A DNA stretch of 64,000 nt from Kosakonia oryzendophytica (GTDB lineage Bacteria; Pseudomonadota; Gammaproteobacteria; Enterobacterales; Enterobacteriaceae). The stretch's first letter is position 1, and every line of letters begins with the position of its first letter. The position numbers were made by a program, and so were the translations under genes. The stretch spans positions 290,406-354,405 of the forward strand of contig NZ_FMAY01000004.1 in the NCBI RefSeq assembly GCF_900094925.1, read 5' to 3'. Below, piece by piece: positions 48,535 through 56,563 of the stretch. The notes below the pieces were generated by a model that searched no databases, was not told where the DNA came from, and was given only the letters and a program-made list of their open reading frames with translations.

Positions 48535-50634
48535 TCAGAAATCGAGACTGTAGCCCAGCGTTGCGGTACGTCCGCGCCCGGCGAAGTAGCGATCCTCATC
48601 CACGGATGCACTCTGTGAGTAATAGGTGATGTACTGTTTATTCAGCAGGTTAGAAACCCCCAGACTGAGCTGACCGTACGGCAGTTTATAGCCGACCGCT
48701 GCATCCACCAGCACGTAGCCAGAGAAGTCTTTTGCCGCGTCATCAAACGACTTGCTGAGTGCCCAGTTGGCCTGCAGGAAGGTGGTCAGTTCCGCGTTCC
48801 AGTTTGCCGACCAGTTAGCAATGATGCGGTCCGGGGCGATGTTCAGGCCATCCAGCTTCGCATCGAGGCTGCCGTTGTTGTCGCTGTCGTAACGCCCGCG
48901 CATATGCGACCAGGAGACGGTGAATTTGTGGTCCGCATTCGGTGTATAGCCCGCACTCAGTTCCACACCGTCAATTTCGGTTTTCTCACGGCGGGCAACA
49001 AAGGCATCGTTGAGCAACTCCACACGGCTGCCCAGTTTGGAGGTGGACTGGTAATAGCTGGCTTCAAAATCAAACGGCGCGTGCTGCACGCGGAAGCCCA
49101 CTTCACTGTTTTTGGTGACGATCGGTTGCAGACCGGAGTAGTCATCCAGTTTAACACCAGGTGTGTCGATGCCGCGCAACACGCGCCCGACATCCGGCAC
49201 GGTGAAACCTTCACTGTAGCTGGCGAACAGACTCAGTGGTTCAACCGGCGTCCAGACAATGCCCGCATTGTAGAGGGTTTTATCGAATGAAGGATTGCCG
49301 CCTTCCACCGTGACGCGATCGTTGGCCCATACCGTCTGGTAACTGTCGATATTCAGCCGCGCATATTCATAGCGCACACCGCCGCTGAGTTTGACGGAGG
49401 CCACCGGGCTGTACTCCAGTTGCAGGAACGGTGACAGATCGGTGTAATTAATTTCCGGTACATAAGTACGCCCGGTGCCCCACAGATCCTGTTTTGAGTT
49501 ATCAAACAGCGTGTCAAAACCGACCGTCGCCTTAATGCGATCGTCCCAGATGTCATCTTTGGTCAGGGCAATTTTGCTGCCGTACTTATCGGTATACGCA
49601 CGCGTTTGGTCATAAAGCGTGCCGAGGGGCGCAATGTTCGGATCCTGGAATGACGAGGAGTTAGTGGCGCCAAACAGCGCTTCGTAGCGCTGATAATAGG
49701 CCAGCACATTGAGCTTCATGCCCGCCAGGTTGTAGTTATCGTAGGTGGTGCCTACCGTCCAGACATCGTTATGCGGCGCGACGCCTTCCGGGTTGCCTTT
49801 CACCGACGTGGTAACAATACCGGCCTCGCGATCGCCGGTCACGCTGACGTAGTTATCTTTATTTTTCAGGCGGTAGCGATTCAGGCTCAGTTGCACGCGC
49901 TGATCGTTATCCAGCCAGTAGCCCACTTTCGCCAGCAGATCCCAGGCGCGGGAATCCATCAAATCGCCCTGTGTATTATCAACGCCAATGGCGTGATGAT
50001 TGGCGTCTTTGAACAGGCCCTGATCTTCATAGCTCAACGCAAACACGTAGTCGATGTACTCTTCGCTGCCGTTGATGCTGTAGTTGGTTTTGTACGACAG
50101 CGTATCGCGGTCGAAGGCCGCTGTTGGCGTGGTGGTTTCCACGCTGACGTGCTGATTTACCGTTCCTGGCTTTGCACGTTTGGTAATGATGTTGATCACC
50201 CCGCCGGTGGCTCCTACGCCGTTGCTGGCGTTGGCCCCTTTGATCACTTCAATCCGCTCAATCATCGACGCATCAATGGTGTGCATTTCACGTCCTGTTG
50301 GGCGCAGCGGGTTCGATTGCGGAATGCCGTCAATCATCACCAGCGGCGTTCTGCCACGCAGCGTCTCGCCGCTGCCGGACATTTTTTGCCGTGGCGGAGA
50401 AAATGATGGGATCAGGTTGCTGAGGATCTGCGACGTGTCAGAAGTGACCTGACGCTGCTGCGCGATCTCTTGTTCAGTGATGACTTTGATGACCTGGGGG
50501 GAATCATTGCGCGAACCGTCGGTTCGTGTGGCGGTCACAATCATTTCGTCACTGTTATCACCTGTTCCACCCTGCGCATAAAGCGGAGCGGCGATGAGCA
50601 GTGAGAGCACGCCGTACAGCGGGGAAAATCTCAT
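48535..50634 (-). CDS. TonB-dependent ferric-siderophore receptor
   Basis: A 699-residue outer membrane receptor. After a signal (to PLYAQ) comes a TonB box (DEMIVTATR), a plug domain (VMIDGIPQSNPLRP, then GVGATGGVINIITKR) and a 22-strand barrel ending in LGYSLDF with the terminal phenylalanine. The siderophore is not decidable from sequence; the FhuF-like partner suggests a hydroxamate or citrate-hydroxamate type. The ATG at 50634 is preferred over 50649. A Fur box lies upstream. Confidence 0.92.
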   Translation of the reverse strand: MRFSPLYGVLSLLIAAPLYAQGGTGDNSDEMIVTATRTDGSRNDSPQVIKVITEQEIAQQRQVTSDTSQILSNLIPSFSPPRQKMSGSGETLRGRTPLVMIDGIPQSNPLRPTGREMHTIDASMIERIEVIKGANASNGVGATGGVINIITKRAKPGTVNQHVSVETTTPTAAFDRDTLSYKTNYSINGSEEYIDYVFALSYEDQGLFKDANHHAIGVDNTQGDLMDSRAWDLLAKVGYWLDNDQRVQLSLNRYRLKNKDNYVSVTGDREAGIVTTSVKGNPEGVAPHNDVWTVGTTYDNYNLAGMKLNVLAYYQRYEALFGATNSSSFQDPNIAPLGTLYDQTRAYTDKYGSKIALTKDDIWDDRIKATVGFDTLFDNSKQDLWGTGRTYVPEINYTDLSPFLQLEYSPVASVKLSGGVRYEYARLNIDSYQTVWANDRVTVEGGNPSFDKTLYNAGIVWTPVEPLSLFASYSEGFTVPDVGRVLRGIDTPGVKLDDYSGLQPIVTKNSEVGFRVQHAPFDFEASYYQSTSKLGSRVELLNDAFVARREKTEIDGVELSAGYTPNADHKFTVSWSHMRGRYDSDNNGSLDAKLDGLNIAPDRIIANWSANWNAELTTFLQANWALSKSFDDAAKDFSGYVLVDAAVGYKLPYGQLSLGVSNLLNKQYITYYSQSASVDEDRYFAGRGRTATLGYSLDF

Positions 50635-50720
50635 GCAAGCTATCCTCATTCTTCAATTCCCTCACAACCGCAAGGGATCATTCCGTCATAAAATCAAATA
50701 ACAACAATAAGAAACAATTT

Positions 50721-50739
50721 GATACCGATTATCATTATC
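50721..50739 (-). promoter_or_regulatory. Fur box upstream of the siderophore receptor gene
   Basis: GATACCGATTATCATTATC matches the 19-base Fur consensus at 17 positions. It lies 87 bases upstream of the receptor start, so iron limitation should induce the whole six-gene operon. Confidence 0.85.
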
Positions 50740-50877
50740 AACAACAAAATGTAAAGTGAATATTTCCGCGCCGAAACTGAAAAAACATGCGCCAGCGACA
50801 ACACAGAGAAAAGGAAAGAGGAGAAGGGAACGACAGCAATAGCCAGGCGAAAATGCTCGCCCGGCGGTCAGAGCAGG

Positions 50878-51768
50878 TTACTGCCCGATCAGGTTTTCTT
50901 CGGACAAATGTTCAATAAAGGCAGCGATCGTGGAGGGAACGGGCCGGATGGGCAAACGCAATAAATGCATCGGTCGCATCGGTGGGGTGTAATCCGGCAA
51001 TACCCGGTGCAACTTGCCGGAAATAATGTCGGCTTCAAGGATCACCGCAGAATTAAACGCAATGCCCAGTCCCGACAGCGCCGCCTGGCGAACCGCATCA
51101 CCGGAGTTCACAATCAGCCGTGGAATGATTTCCACTTCGTAGCGCCCCCCCGGCCCTTCCATTTGCCAGAAATGGTTTGATTGCCACTGGGTAAAACTGA
51201 TGCAGTTATGTTTTGCCAGATCTTCAGGCGTCTTCGGCGTGCCATAGGCTTCAAGGTAGGCGGACGATGCCGCCAGCAACATGCGGTAGGGCGGCATGGG
51301 TAAGGCGATTAACCCCTCATCGCGCACATTGCCAATGCGAATGGCAATCTGGAAGCGCTCTTCAATCAGGTCAACACGCCGGTCAGTCAATACCAGATCG
51401 ATATTCACTTCCGGATAGCGCAGCAAAAAAGGCGTTAACACCGGTGTCAGCACGCGATTACCAAACGCCACCGGCGCGCTGATGCGCAGGTCGCCCGCTA
51501 CTTCATCATTCAGGCGATGAACAATGGTATCCGCTTCATGCACGGCGGAGAGGATTTGAATACCGTGTGCGTAAAAGCGTTGCCCTGCGCCGGTCAGCCC
51601 CTGGCGGCGGGTGCTGCGGTGGATCAACTGGCAACCCAGCCGCTTCTCCAGTTCGCGGATGTGTTTGCCCACCATTGCAGGGGTAATGCACATCACCTCC
51701 GCCGCGGCGGTGAAACTGCCTTTATCCGCAGAAAGGATGAACGCTTCAACGCTTTTCAGGTAGTCCAT
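50878..51768 (-). CDS. LysR-family regulator next to the carrier-protein cluster
   Basis: A 296-residue LysR-type regulator of the CrgA/DmlR-like group. The winged helix-turn-helix is residues 1-60 (GSFTAAAEVMCITPAMVGKH, then RLGCQLIHRSTR), with the inducer domain from about 90. It is transcribed away from the biosynthetic cluster that starts 208 bases later, the usual geometry for a LysR activator and its target. That link is an inference; the receptor gene on its other side is on the same strand and has its own Fur box. Confidence 0.88.
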   Translation of the reverse strand: MDYLKSVEAFILSADKGSFTAAAEVMCITPAMVGKHIRELEKRLGCQLIHRSTRRQGLTGAGQRFYAHGIQILSAVHEADTIVHRLNDEVAGDLRISAPVAFGNRVLTPVLTPFLLRYPEVNIDLVLTDRRVDLIEERFQIAIRIGNVRDEGLIALPMPPYRMLLAASSAYLEAYGTPKTPEDLAKHNCISFTQWQSNHFWQMEGPGGRYEVEIIPRLIVNSGDAVRQAALSGLGIAFNSAVILEADIISGKLHRVLPDYTPPMRPMHLLRLPIRPVPSTIAAFIEHLSEENLIGQ

Positions 51769-51976
51769 TTTTCGATACTCCGGCCGTCAGTATTTGCATG
51801 ATTATAAACTGACAGTAATAAATCAATAAAAAGAATGACTATTTATCCCCTCCTGGTTTTTGCCTAATAATGCCAGCAGCACAAGACGGGATGGCGGTAC
51901 TTGCCATGGTTTATGTGTGACGCATTCCCATCACGATTATCAGTGATATTCACCGCAGTGGTTCGGGGTTAAGCGC
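51769..51976. promoter_or_regulatory. LysR/biosynthetic-cluster divergent control region
   Basis: These 208 A+T-rich bases should hold the promoters of the LysR gene and of the 11-gene cluster. A perfect dyad TATCA-G-TGATA lies at 51938-51948, 28 bases before the first cluster start, and GTGTGA/TCACG half-sites lie just upstream (about 51916-51935). Either may be an operator; a clear -35/-10 pair is not evident to me. Confidence 0.45.
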
Positions 51977-52519
51977 ATGAGTAAATTTGTAGTATTTAAT
52001 GGTAGCTCCCGCTATCCGGGCAACAGTTCCGTTATTGTTGAGAAAGTGTTCAGCGGCTTTGACGCAGAGGCATTTCGCCTTAAAGATTTTACGATCACGC
52101 AGTATGAAGATTATCGGGAAACCGATCTGAAATATAAGCCCGTCACCGATGATTACGATTATTTAATCAATAAATTTCTGCACAGCGACGTGGCCGTTTT
52201 TGTTTCGCCGGTTTACTGGTATGGCATTTCGGGAACAATGAAAGTTTTTATCGACCGTTTTTCCGAGTCTTTAAAAAAAATCCCGGACTTTCGTCAGCGC
52301 TGTCAGGGTAAAAAAATCGTCCTGATTGTGATCGGTGGTGATAATCCACAACACAAAGCGAACATTATTACCACCCAGTTCGAATACATTTGCGAATTTC
52401 TCGGCATGTCACTCTGCCACACCTTTAAAGGTGAAGCAGATCGCGCCGGTGAAATTAAGGAACAACACGAGTTTATTCTTTCCATTAAGAATTACTTTGA
52501 AAGCAACTTCATTATTTAA
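51977..52519 (+). CDS. Flavodoxin-fold NAD(P)H:FMN oxidoreductase-like protein
   Basis: A 180-residue FMN-reductase-family protein, first gene of the cluster. The FMN phosphate loop is NGSSRYPGNSS near the N-terminus and the isoalloxazine loop is SPVYWYGISGTMKVFIDR. It could act as a redox tailoring enzyme or supply reduced flavin. No partner oxygenase is encoded in the cluster, so its role is open. The coding region is visibly richer in A+T than the flanking core genes. A weak GGGG lies 8 bases before the start. Confidence 0.85.
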   Translation: MSKFVVFNGSSRYPGNSSVIVEKVFSGFDAEAFRLKDFTITQYEDYRETDLKYKPVTDDYDYLINKFLHSDVAVFVSPVYWYGISGTMKVFIDRFSESLKKIPDFRQRCQGKKIVLIVIGGDNPQHKANIITTQFEYICEFLGMSLCHTFKGEADRAGEIKEQHEFILSIKNYFESNFII

Positions 52520-52539
52520 CCTATCTTAAGGGAATTATC

Positions 52540-52713
52540 ATGAAAGCATTTAAATGCCTGACCTGCTCATCTTCTGTTGACGTTGTTGACGATATTCTGG
52601 TTGGTGAAATTGTTGAATGCAGCGCTTGTGGACAGGAGCATGAATTAGTAAAAGATAGCAATGGCTATCACCTGGAATTTGCACCAGAGGTGGAAGAAGA
52701 CTGGGGCGAATAA
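52540..52713 (+). CDS. lysW: LysW-type amino-group carrier protein
   Basis: A 57-residue acidic protein with all LysW hallmarks. Two zinc-binding pairs, Cys6-x2-Cys9 and Cys27-x2-Cys30, form the N-terminal zinc finger, and the C-terminus is EDWGE, whose terminal glutamate gamma-carboxyl carries the substrate amino group as an isopeptide in Thermus, Sulfolobus and Streptomyces pathways. The rest is a short acidic beta-domain. The ATG follows TAAGGGAATTATC. Its stop overlaps the next start by one base (TAATG), coupling it to the ligase that should charge it. It is too short for most gene-calling cut-offs. Confidence 0.95.
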   Translation: MKAFKCLTCSSSVDVVDDILVGEIVECSACGQEHELVKDSNGYHLEFAPEVEEDWGE

Positions 52714-53567
52714 TGGAAAGCAAACCCGCCGTCTTATTATTTGTTACCAAAGTCAGGGAAGAAGAAAAGCGCATCGTCGAATTTTTACGCCACGATGGTG
52801 CAGATGTAGAAATTATTTCCGAACAGTCTTCATGGAACGTACAGGATGTAAAACACTACGATATTGCGTTGGTGCGTTGCCTTTCACAGAGCACGGCTCT
52901 GGCGCGCGCCCGCTATATTGAAGCCGCTGGCGTTAAAGCCATTAATTCACGCCACGCGATTGAAATCTGTACGGACAAAGGATTGCAGTCGGTTCTTTTT
53001 GCCCGGCATGAAATCCCGGTGCCCGCCTGGCGGGTTGTTCATCATTACCGCGATCTCGACGGATTACTGCCGCAGTTTGGTCACCGCTTTGTGATCAAGC
53101 CCGTCAATGCTTCCTGGGGTCGCGGCGTGACATTGATTGACAGTCCGGCAAGCCTGGCTGTCTGGCTGTCCGCCAGAGAATCCGTGGATCTTAAAGGTCA
53201 GCACTTGCCGGTGCTGGTTCAGGAATATATCGAAAAGGACAACTTCGATATCCGGGTGGTGATCGTTGGCTCGCAACCTGTTGCCGCATTTAAACGGGTG
53301 TCAGAGGATAACTGGAAAACCAACACCCACCTCGGCGCAGACATTATTCCACTGGCCATTGACGATGAGATTACGCGTCTGAGTCGCGCCGTTATCCAGG
53401 TATTGGGTGAAGGCGTTTACGGCCTGGATTTAATGTTTAACACACGCACCGGACAATACGTTGTCTGCGAAGTCAACCAGAATCCCGAATTTGCCAAATC
53501 ATGGAAAATTCATCAGGTTGATGTCGCTGCACTTATCGCCAGATATACCATCAACTCAATTGAGTAA
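52713..53567 (+). CDS. lysX: LysX-like carrier-protein ligase (RimK-type ATP-grasp)
   Basis: A 284-residue ATP-grasp ligase that by family should join the alpha-amino group of glutamate or a related amino acid to the C-terminal glutamate of LysW. It shows the ATP-grasp central domain (VIKPVNASWGRGV, then VQEYIEKDNFDIRVVIVG), the basic loop WKTNTHLGAD and the metal site CEVNQNPEFAKSW. Whether it prefers glutamate or aminoadipate cannot be read by eye. The cluster context favours glutamate, which the downstream kinase/reductase would convert to the semialdehyde. Confidence 0.9.
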   Translation: MESKPAVLLFVTKVREEEKRIVEFLRHDGADVEIISEQSSWNVQDVKHYDIALVRCLSQSTALARARYIEAAGVKAINSRHAIEICTDKGLQSVLFARHEIPVPAWRVVHHYRDLDGLLPQFGHRFVIKPVNASWGRGVTLIDSPASLAVWLSARESVDLKGQHLPVLVQEYIEKDNFDIRVVIVGSQPVAAFKRVSEDNWKTNTHLGADIIPLAIDDEITRLSRAVIQVLGEGVYGLDLMFNTRTGQYVVCEVNQNPEFAKSWKIHQVDVAALIARYTINSIE

Positions 53568-53580
53568 ATAAGGTGGAATT

Positions 53581-54216
53581 ATGCAGTCTCAAGGAACTCA
53601 TGAATTAGCAACACAGCATTTCCAGGTCTCATTCGTATTAGCACGAGTGTTAACCTCGGGCGTAATTATGAGTATCGAGAAAAATGAAAGCGAACTGAAA
53701 GGCCTGGAGAATATTTTAAAAAAATCATCCGGCAAACAGTACGCCGTCACCTACAACAGCATCAGCGGCGCTGTCATTGGCGCACTCTGGGGGCAGGATA
53801 TTGTTTACGGTGGGAAGACCAATCAGCGTACCCTCGATGAGCAACAAGCGAAATTACTGAAATGGTTGGGAATTGGCCACGATAATTTATTGGCCAGACC
53901 TTATCTTTTACATACCGCAAGCTGGGACAACCTCGCCGACACAGGCAAAGCATGTCATAACGATGAGCCGGTTAATATTATTGATTTTGCCGGGCTGGGC
54001 TTCGGACCTTGCGCTGTTTTACTGACCAACTCTGAGAGCATTTATAAAAAAGCGGAACGCTTAAAAATCTTTGGCGCTTTTGATTTACGCACCATGTGGA
54101 CTCAGCAAGAAACAGAAAAAGAAATTCAGCCAGGTCTGCAATTTAACTTCCGCCTCAGTCCGCTGGTCGGCGCGTGCATCAAAATGTCGCTTATTAAAAT
54201 GGGGTTAAACAAATGA
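53581..54216 (+). CDS. Truncated DegT-family aminotransferase-like protein lacking the PLP lysine
   Basis: A 211-residue protein I place as a degenerate DegT/DnrJ/EryC1 relative. YAVTYNSISGAVIGALW resembles the substrate loop of DegT enzymes, FAGLGFGPCAVLLTNSES aligns with the region of the PLP lysine, and QFNFRLSPLVGACIKMSL resembles the FNYRMTEIQAA segment. The lysine position is not Lys, and the C-terminal small domain is missing. It is preceded by AAGGTGG and overlaps the complete aminotransferase gene by 4 bases, suggesting a partner subunit or scaffold. Function is an inference. Confidence 0.65.
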   Translation: MQSQGTHELATQHFQVSFVLARVLTSGVIMSIEKNESELKGLENILKKSSGKQYAVTYNSISGAVIGALWGQDIVYGGKTNQRTLDEQQAKLLKWLGIGHDNLLARPYLLHTASWDNLADTGKACHNDEPVNIIDFAGLGFGPCAVLLTNSESIYKKAERLKIFGAFDLRTMWTQQETEKEIQPGLQFNFRLSPLVGACIKMSLIKMGLNK

Positions 54217-55526
54217 AGACCGATTTCATTATGACGCCGCTGGCCATGCCAGCGGATGGCGTGGTTGACCATAATCTGGCGCTCGATGGCGATGCGCCGG
54301 TCATTCCAAAAGCCAACCGTAAAACCCTTTTCCCGAATATCACCAAAGAAGATCTGTTCCAGATGATGATCTCTGTGCAGCAATCACCGCAGGATGTGGT
54401 GGCAGAGTTCGCAGAGAAATATCGCCAGCGCGTGGGCGCGGCGTATGCCATTCCGACCGCCAGCGGGACATCCAGCCTGCATCTGGCACTGATTGGCGCA
54501 GGCGTGAAACCCGGCGATGAAGTGCTGGTGCCCGCTTTTACCTTTATTGCTACCGCGCAGGCGATTGTCGCCGCCAAAGCGATCCCGATTTTTGTCGATA
54601 TAACTCCCGGAACGTGGTGTATCGACCCGGCGCAACTGGAGAAAAAACTCACGCCCCGCACCAAGGCGGTAATGCCAGTGCATGTGCACGGCCTGCCTGC
54701 GGATCTCGATGCCCTGACGGAGTTCTGCCAGCGGCATAATCTGGCGTTAGTGGAAGATGCCTCCCATGCGCACTCCGCAAGCTGGCAGGGACGCCATTGC
54801 GGCACCTTTGGTGATGCCGCAGGACAAAGCTTGATGGCGGATAAGAATTTCCCGCTCGGCGGCGAAGCCGGTATTGCCTTCTTTAAAGAACGCAGCAGCT
54901 ACCAACGCGCCTGCGCCTTCCTCGAAGAATCCGGTCTGGATTACAGCATGTCCTGGGTGGCGGCGGCCTTTGGCATCAGTCAACTCGCGCGTCTCGATTA
55001 TTATGATGAAATCCGCCAGCGCAATGCACAGCACCTGATTGCGGAGCTTGCCACCACGCGTCTGTTCCGTGGCCCGGCCATCCCGGAAGGGGCGAAACAC
55101 AGCTTCAATATGTTCCGCATCAACATCAACTGCGATTTGCCCGAGCTGGCTGGCATTCCGGAATACAAAGTCAAACAAGCCTTACAGCAGGCACTGAATG
55201 AAGAAGGGGTATTTGCGCGCGAATGGCAAAACACCCTGTTGCCCTTCCATCTCCCCTTCCAGAACCAGAAAGGGTTTGGCAAAGGTTTCCCGTTCTTCCT
55301 GGCAGAACGGAAACACTACCAGCATGAAGACTTCCCTAACGCCATGAAAATGTTGCGCAGCACGCTGGTGTTGTGTCGCGAGCTGCGCTCGCCGGTGGAG
55401 TACGAAAAACTGCGGTCCTATGTGCTCGCGTTCAAAAAAGTGGATCGCCATCTTTCCCGCATCGCGGAGATCGCCCGTCACATTGACGATGTTCCGCCCT
55501 ACGAAAAGGATGCACGACTCGGATGA
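54213..55526 (+). CDS. DegT/DnrJ/EryC1 PLP aminotransferase
   Basis: A 437-residue aminotransferase of the sugar/secondary-metabolite class. Visible motifs are the phosphate-binding SGTSSLHLAL, VPAFTFIATAQA, the PLP-aspartate EDASHAHSA (Asp182) and the PLP lysine in ADKNFPLGGEAG (Lys211). An N-terminal extension of about 50 residues precedes the standard fold. In the pathway it would transaminate the ketone made by the transketolase on the carrier-bound chain. It is coupled by 4-base overlaps on both sides. Confidence 0.9.
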   Translation: MKTDFIMTPLAMPADGVVDHNLALDGDAPVIPKANRKTLFPNITKEDLFQMMISVQQSPQDVVAEFAEKYRQRVGAAYAIPTASGTSSLHLALIGAGVKPGDEVLVPAFTFIATAQAIVAAKAIPIFVDITPGTWCIDPAQLEKKLTPRTKAVMPVHVHGLPADLDALTEFCQRHNLALVEDASHAHSASWQGRHCGTFGDAAGQSLMADKNFPLGGEAGIAFFKERSSYQRACAFLEESGLDYSMSWVAAAFGISQLARLDYYDEIRQRNAQHLIAELATTRLFRGPAIPEGAKHSFNMFRININCDLPELAGIPEYKVKQALQQALNEEGVFAREWQNTLLPFHLPFQNQKGFGKGFPFFLAERKHYQHEDFPNAMKMLRSTLVLCRELRSPVEYEKLRSYVLAFKKVDRHLSRIAEIARHIDDVPPYEKDARLG

Positions 55527-56563
55527 ATACTGTCTACACAGCCGCCATTCTGGGCGGCTCCGGATTCGTTGGCGGTGAACTGTACCGCCTGTTAAGCACC
55601 CATCCGCAGATTGATGTGCAGTTTGTCTCTTCGGAGTCTAAAAAAGGGCTGCCGGTGGAACGCCAGATGCGCAGTTTCCGCCACCACAGCCATAAGCCTG
55701 GCCTGAAGTTCTCTTCAATCAGCGATATCAAAGACAACCATTACGATCTGGTCTTTTCCTGTCTGCCGAACGGTAAGCTGCCACAGAGGGTGTCGTTAGT
55801 CAGCGAACACTGTACGCGCCTGTTCAACCTGAGCGGCGACTACCGCTTTGAGGAAGAGGCGATTAACGCGGTGCACTACCCGGCCACGCCGGGCAGTTTG
55901 CCGCCGCAGGTGGTCAGCCAATATTTTGTGCCGGAATTCACCACACCCGATCCGGCGGCGACCCTCATCAACCTGCCTGGCTGTATGGCGGTGGCTTCGC
56001 TCTATGCGCTGTGGCCGCTGGTCAGCAAACAGCTGGTGACGGGCAATATCATCGTTGATGCGAAAACCGGCTCCAGCGGCGCAGGGAAAAACAGCGCCGA
56101 AACCCATGCCGAGCGTTCACACAATTTCCGCCTGCATAAAGCATTCAGCCATCGTCACGGACCGGAAGTGGCGAAATTACAACAACTGACCACCGATCCG
56201 CTGGATATCACCTTTGCGGCCTTCAGCCTCGATACCGCCAGAGGGATTTACGTCAGTGCCTACAGCACGCTCAAACCGGGCTGTACGGCGGCGGATGTAC
56301 GTCAGGCATTTTTCTCGCACTACCAGCAGACGCCGTTTGTTCACTACCTGAAAAATGGCCAGGTACCCATGCTGAAAACCGTCTGTGGCACCAATCACGC
56401 CGAGGTCGCCACGCTGGTTGAGGGTGATAAGTGCCTCAGTCTCTGTTCGCTGGACAACCTGCTTAAAGGTGCGGCGGGTCAGGCGGTGCAGGCAGCAAAT
56501 CTCTGGCTCGGCCTTGAGCCGTTTGTCGGGCTGGATCATCTTAACGAAGCCGGGTGGCCATAA
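55523..56563 (+). CDS. lysY: LysY-like carrier-bound glutamyl/aminoadipyl phosphate reductase
   Basis: A 346-residue NADPH-dependent reductase of the ArgC/LysY family. The nucleotide loop is ILGGSGFVGGEL and the catalytic cysteine is Cys154 in INLPGCMAVA, with the conserved GDYRF and KTGSSGAGK segments. It should reduce the LysW-bound acyl phosphate to the semialdehyde. The start overlaps the aminotransferase by 4 bases and the stop overlaps the next gene by one base (TAATG). Confidence 0.92.
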   Translation: MNTVYTAAILGGSGFVGGELYRLLSTHPQIDVQFVSSESKKGLPVERQMRSFRHHSHKPGLKFSSISDIKDNHYDLVFSCLPNGKLPQRVSLVSEHCTRLFNLSGDYRFEEEAINAVHYPATPGSLPPQVVSQYFVPEFTTPDPAATLINLPGCMAVASLYALWPLVSKQLVTGNIIVDAKTGSSGAGKNSAETHAERSHNFRLHKAFSHRHGPEVAKLQQLTTDPLDITFAAFSLDTARGIYVSAYSTLKPGCTAADVRQAFFSHYQQTPFVHYLKNGQVPMLKTVCGTNHAEVATLVEGDKCLSLCSLDNLLKGAAGQAVQAANLWLGLEPFVGLDHLNEAGWP

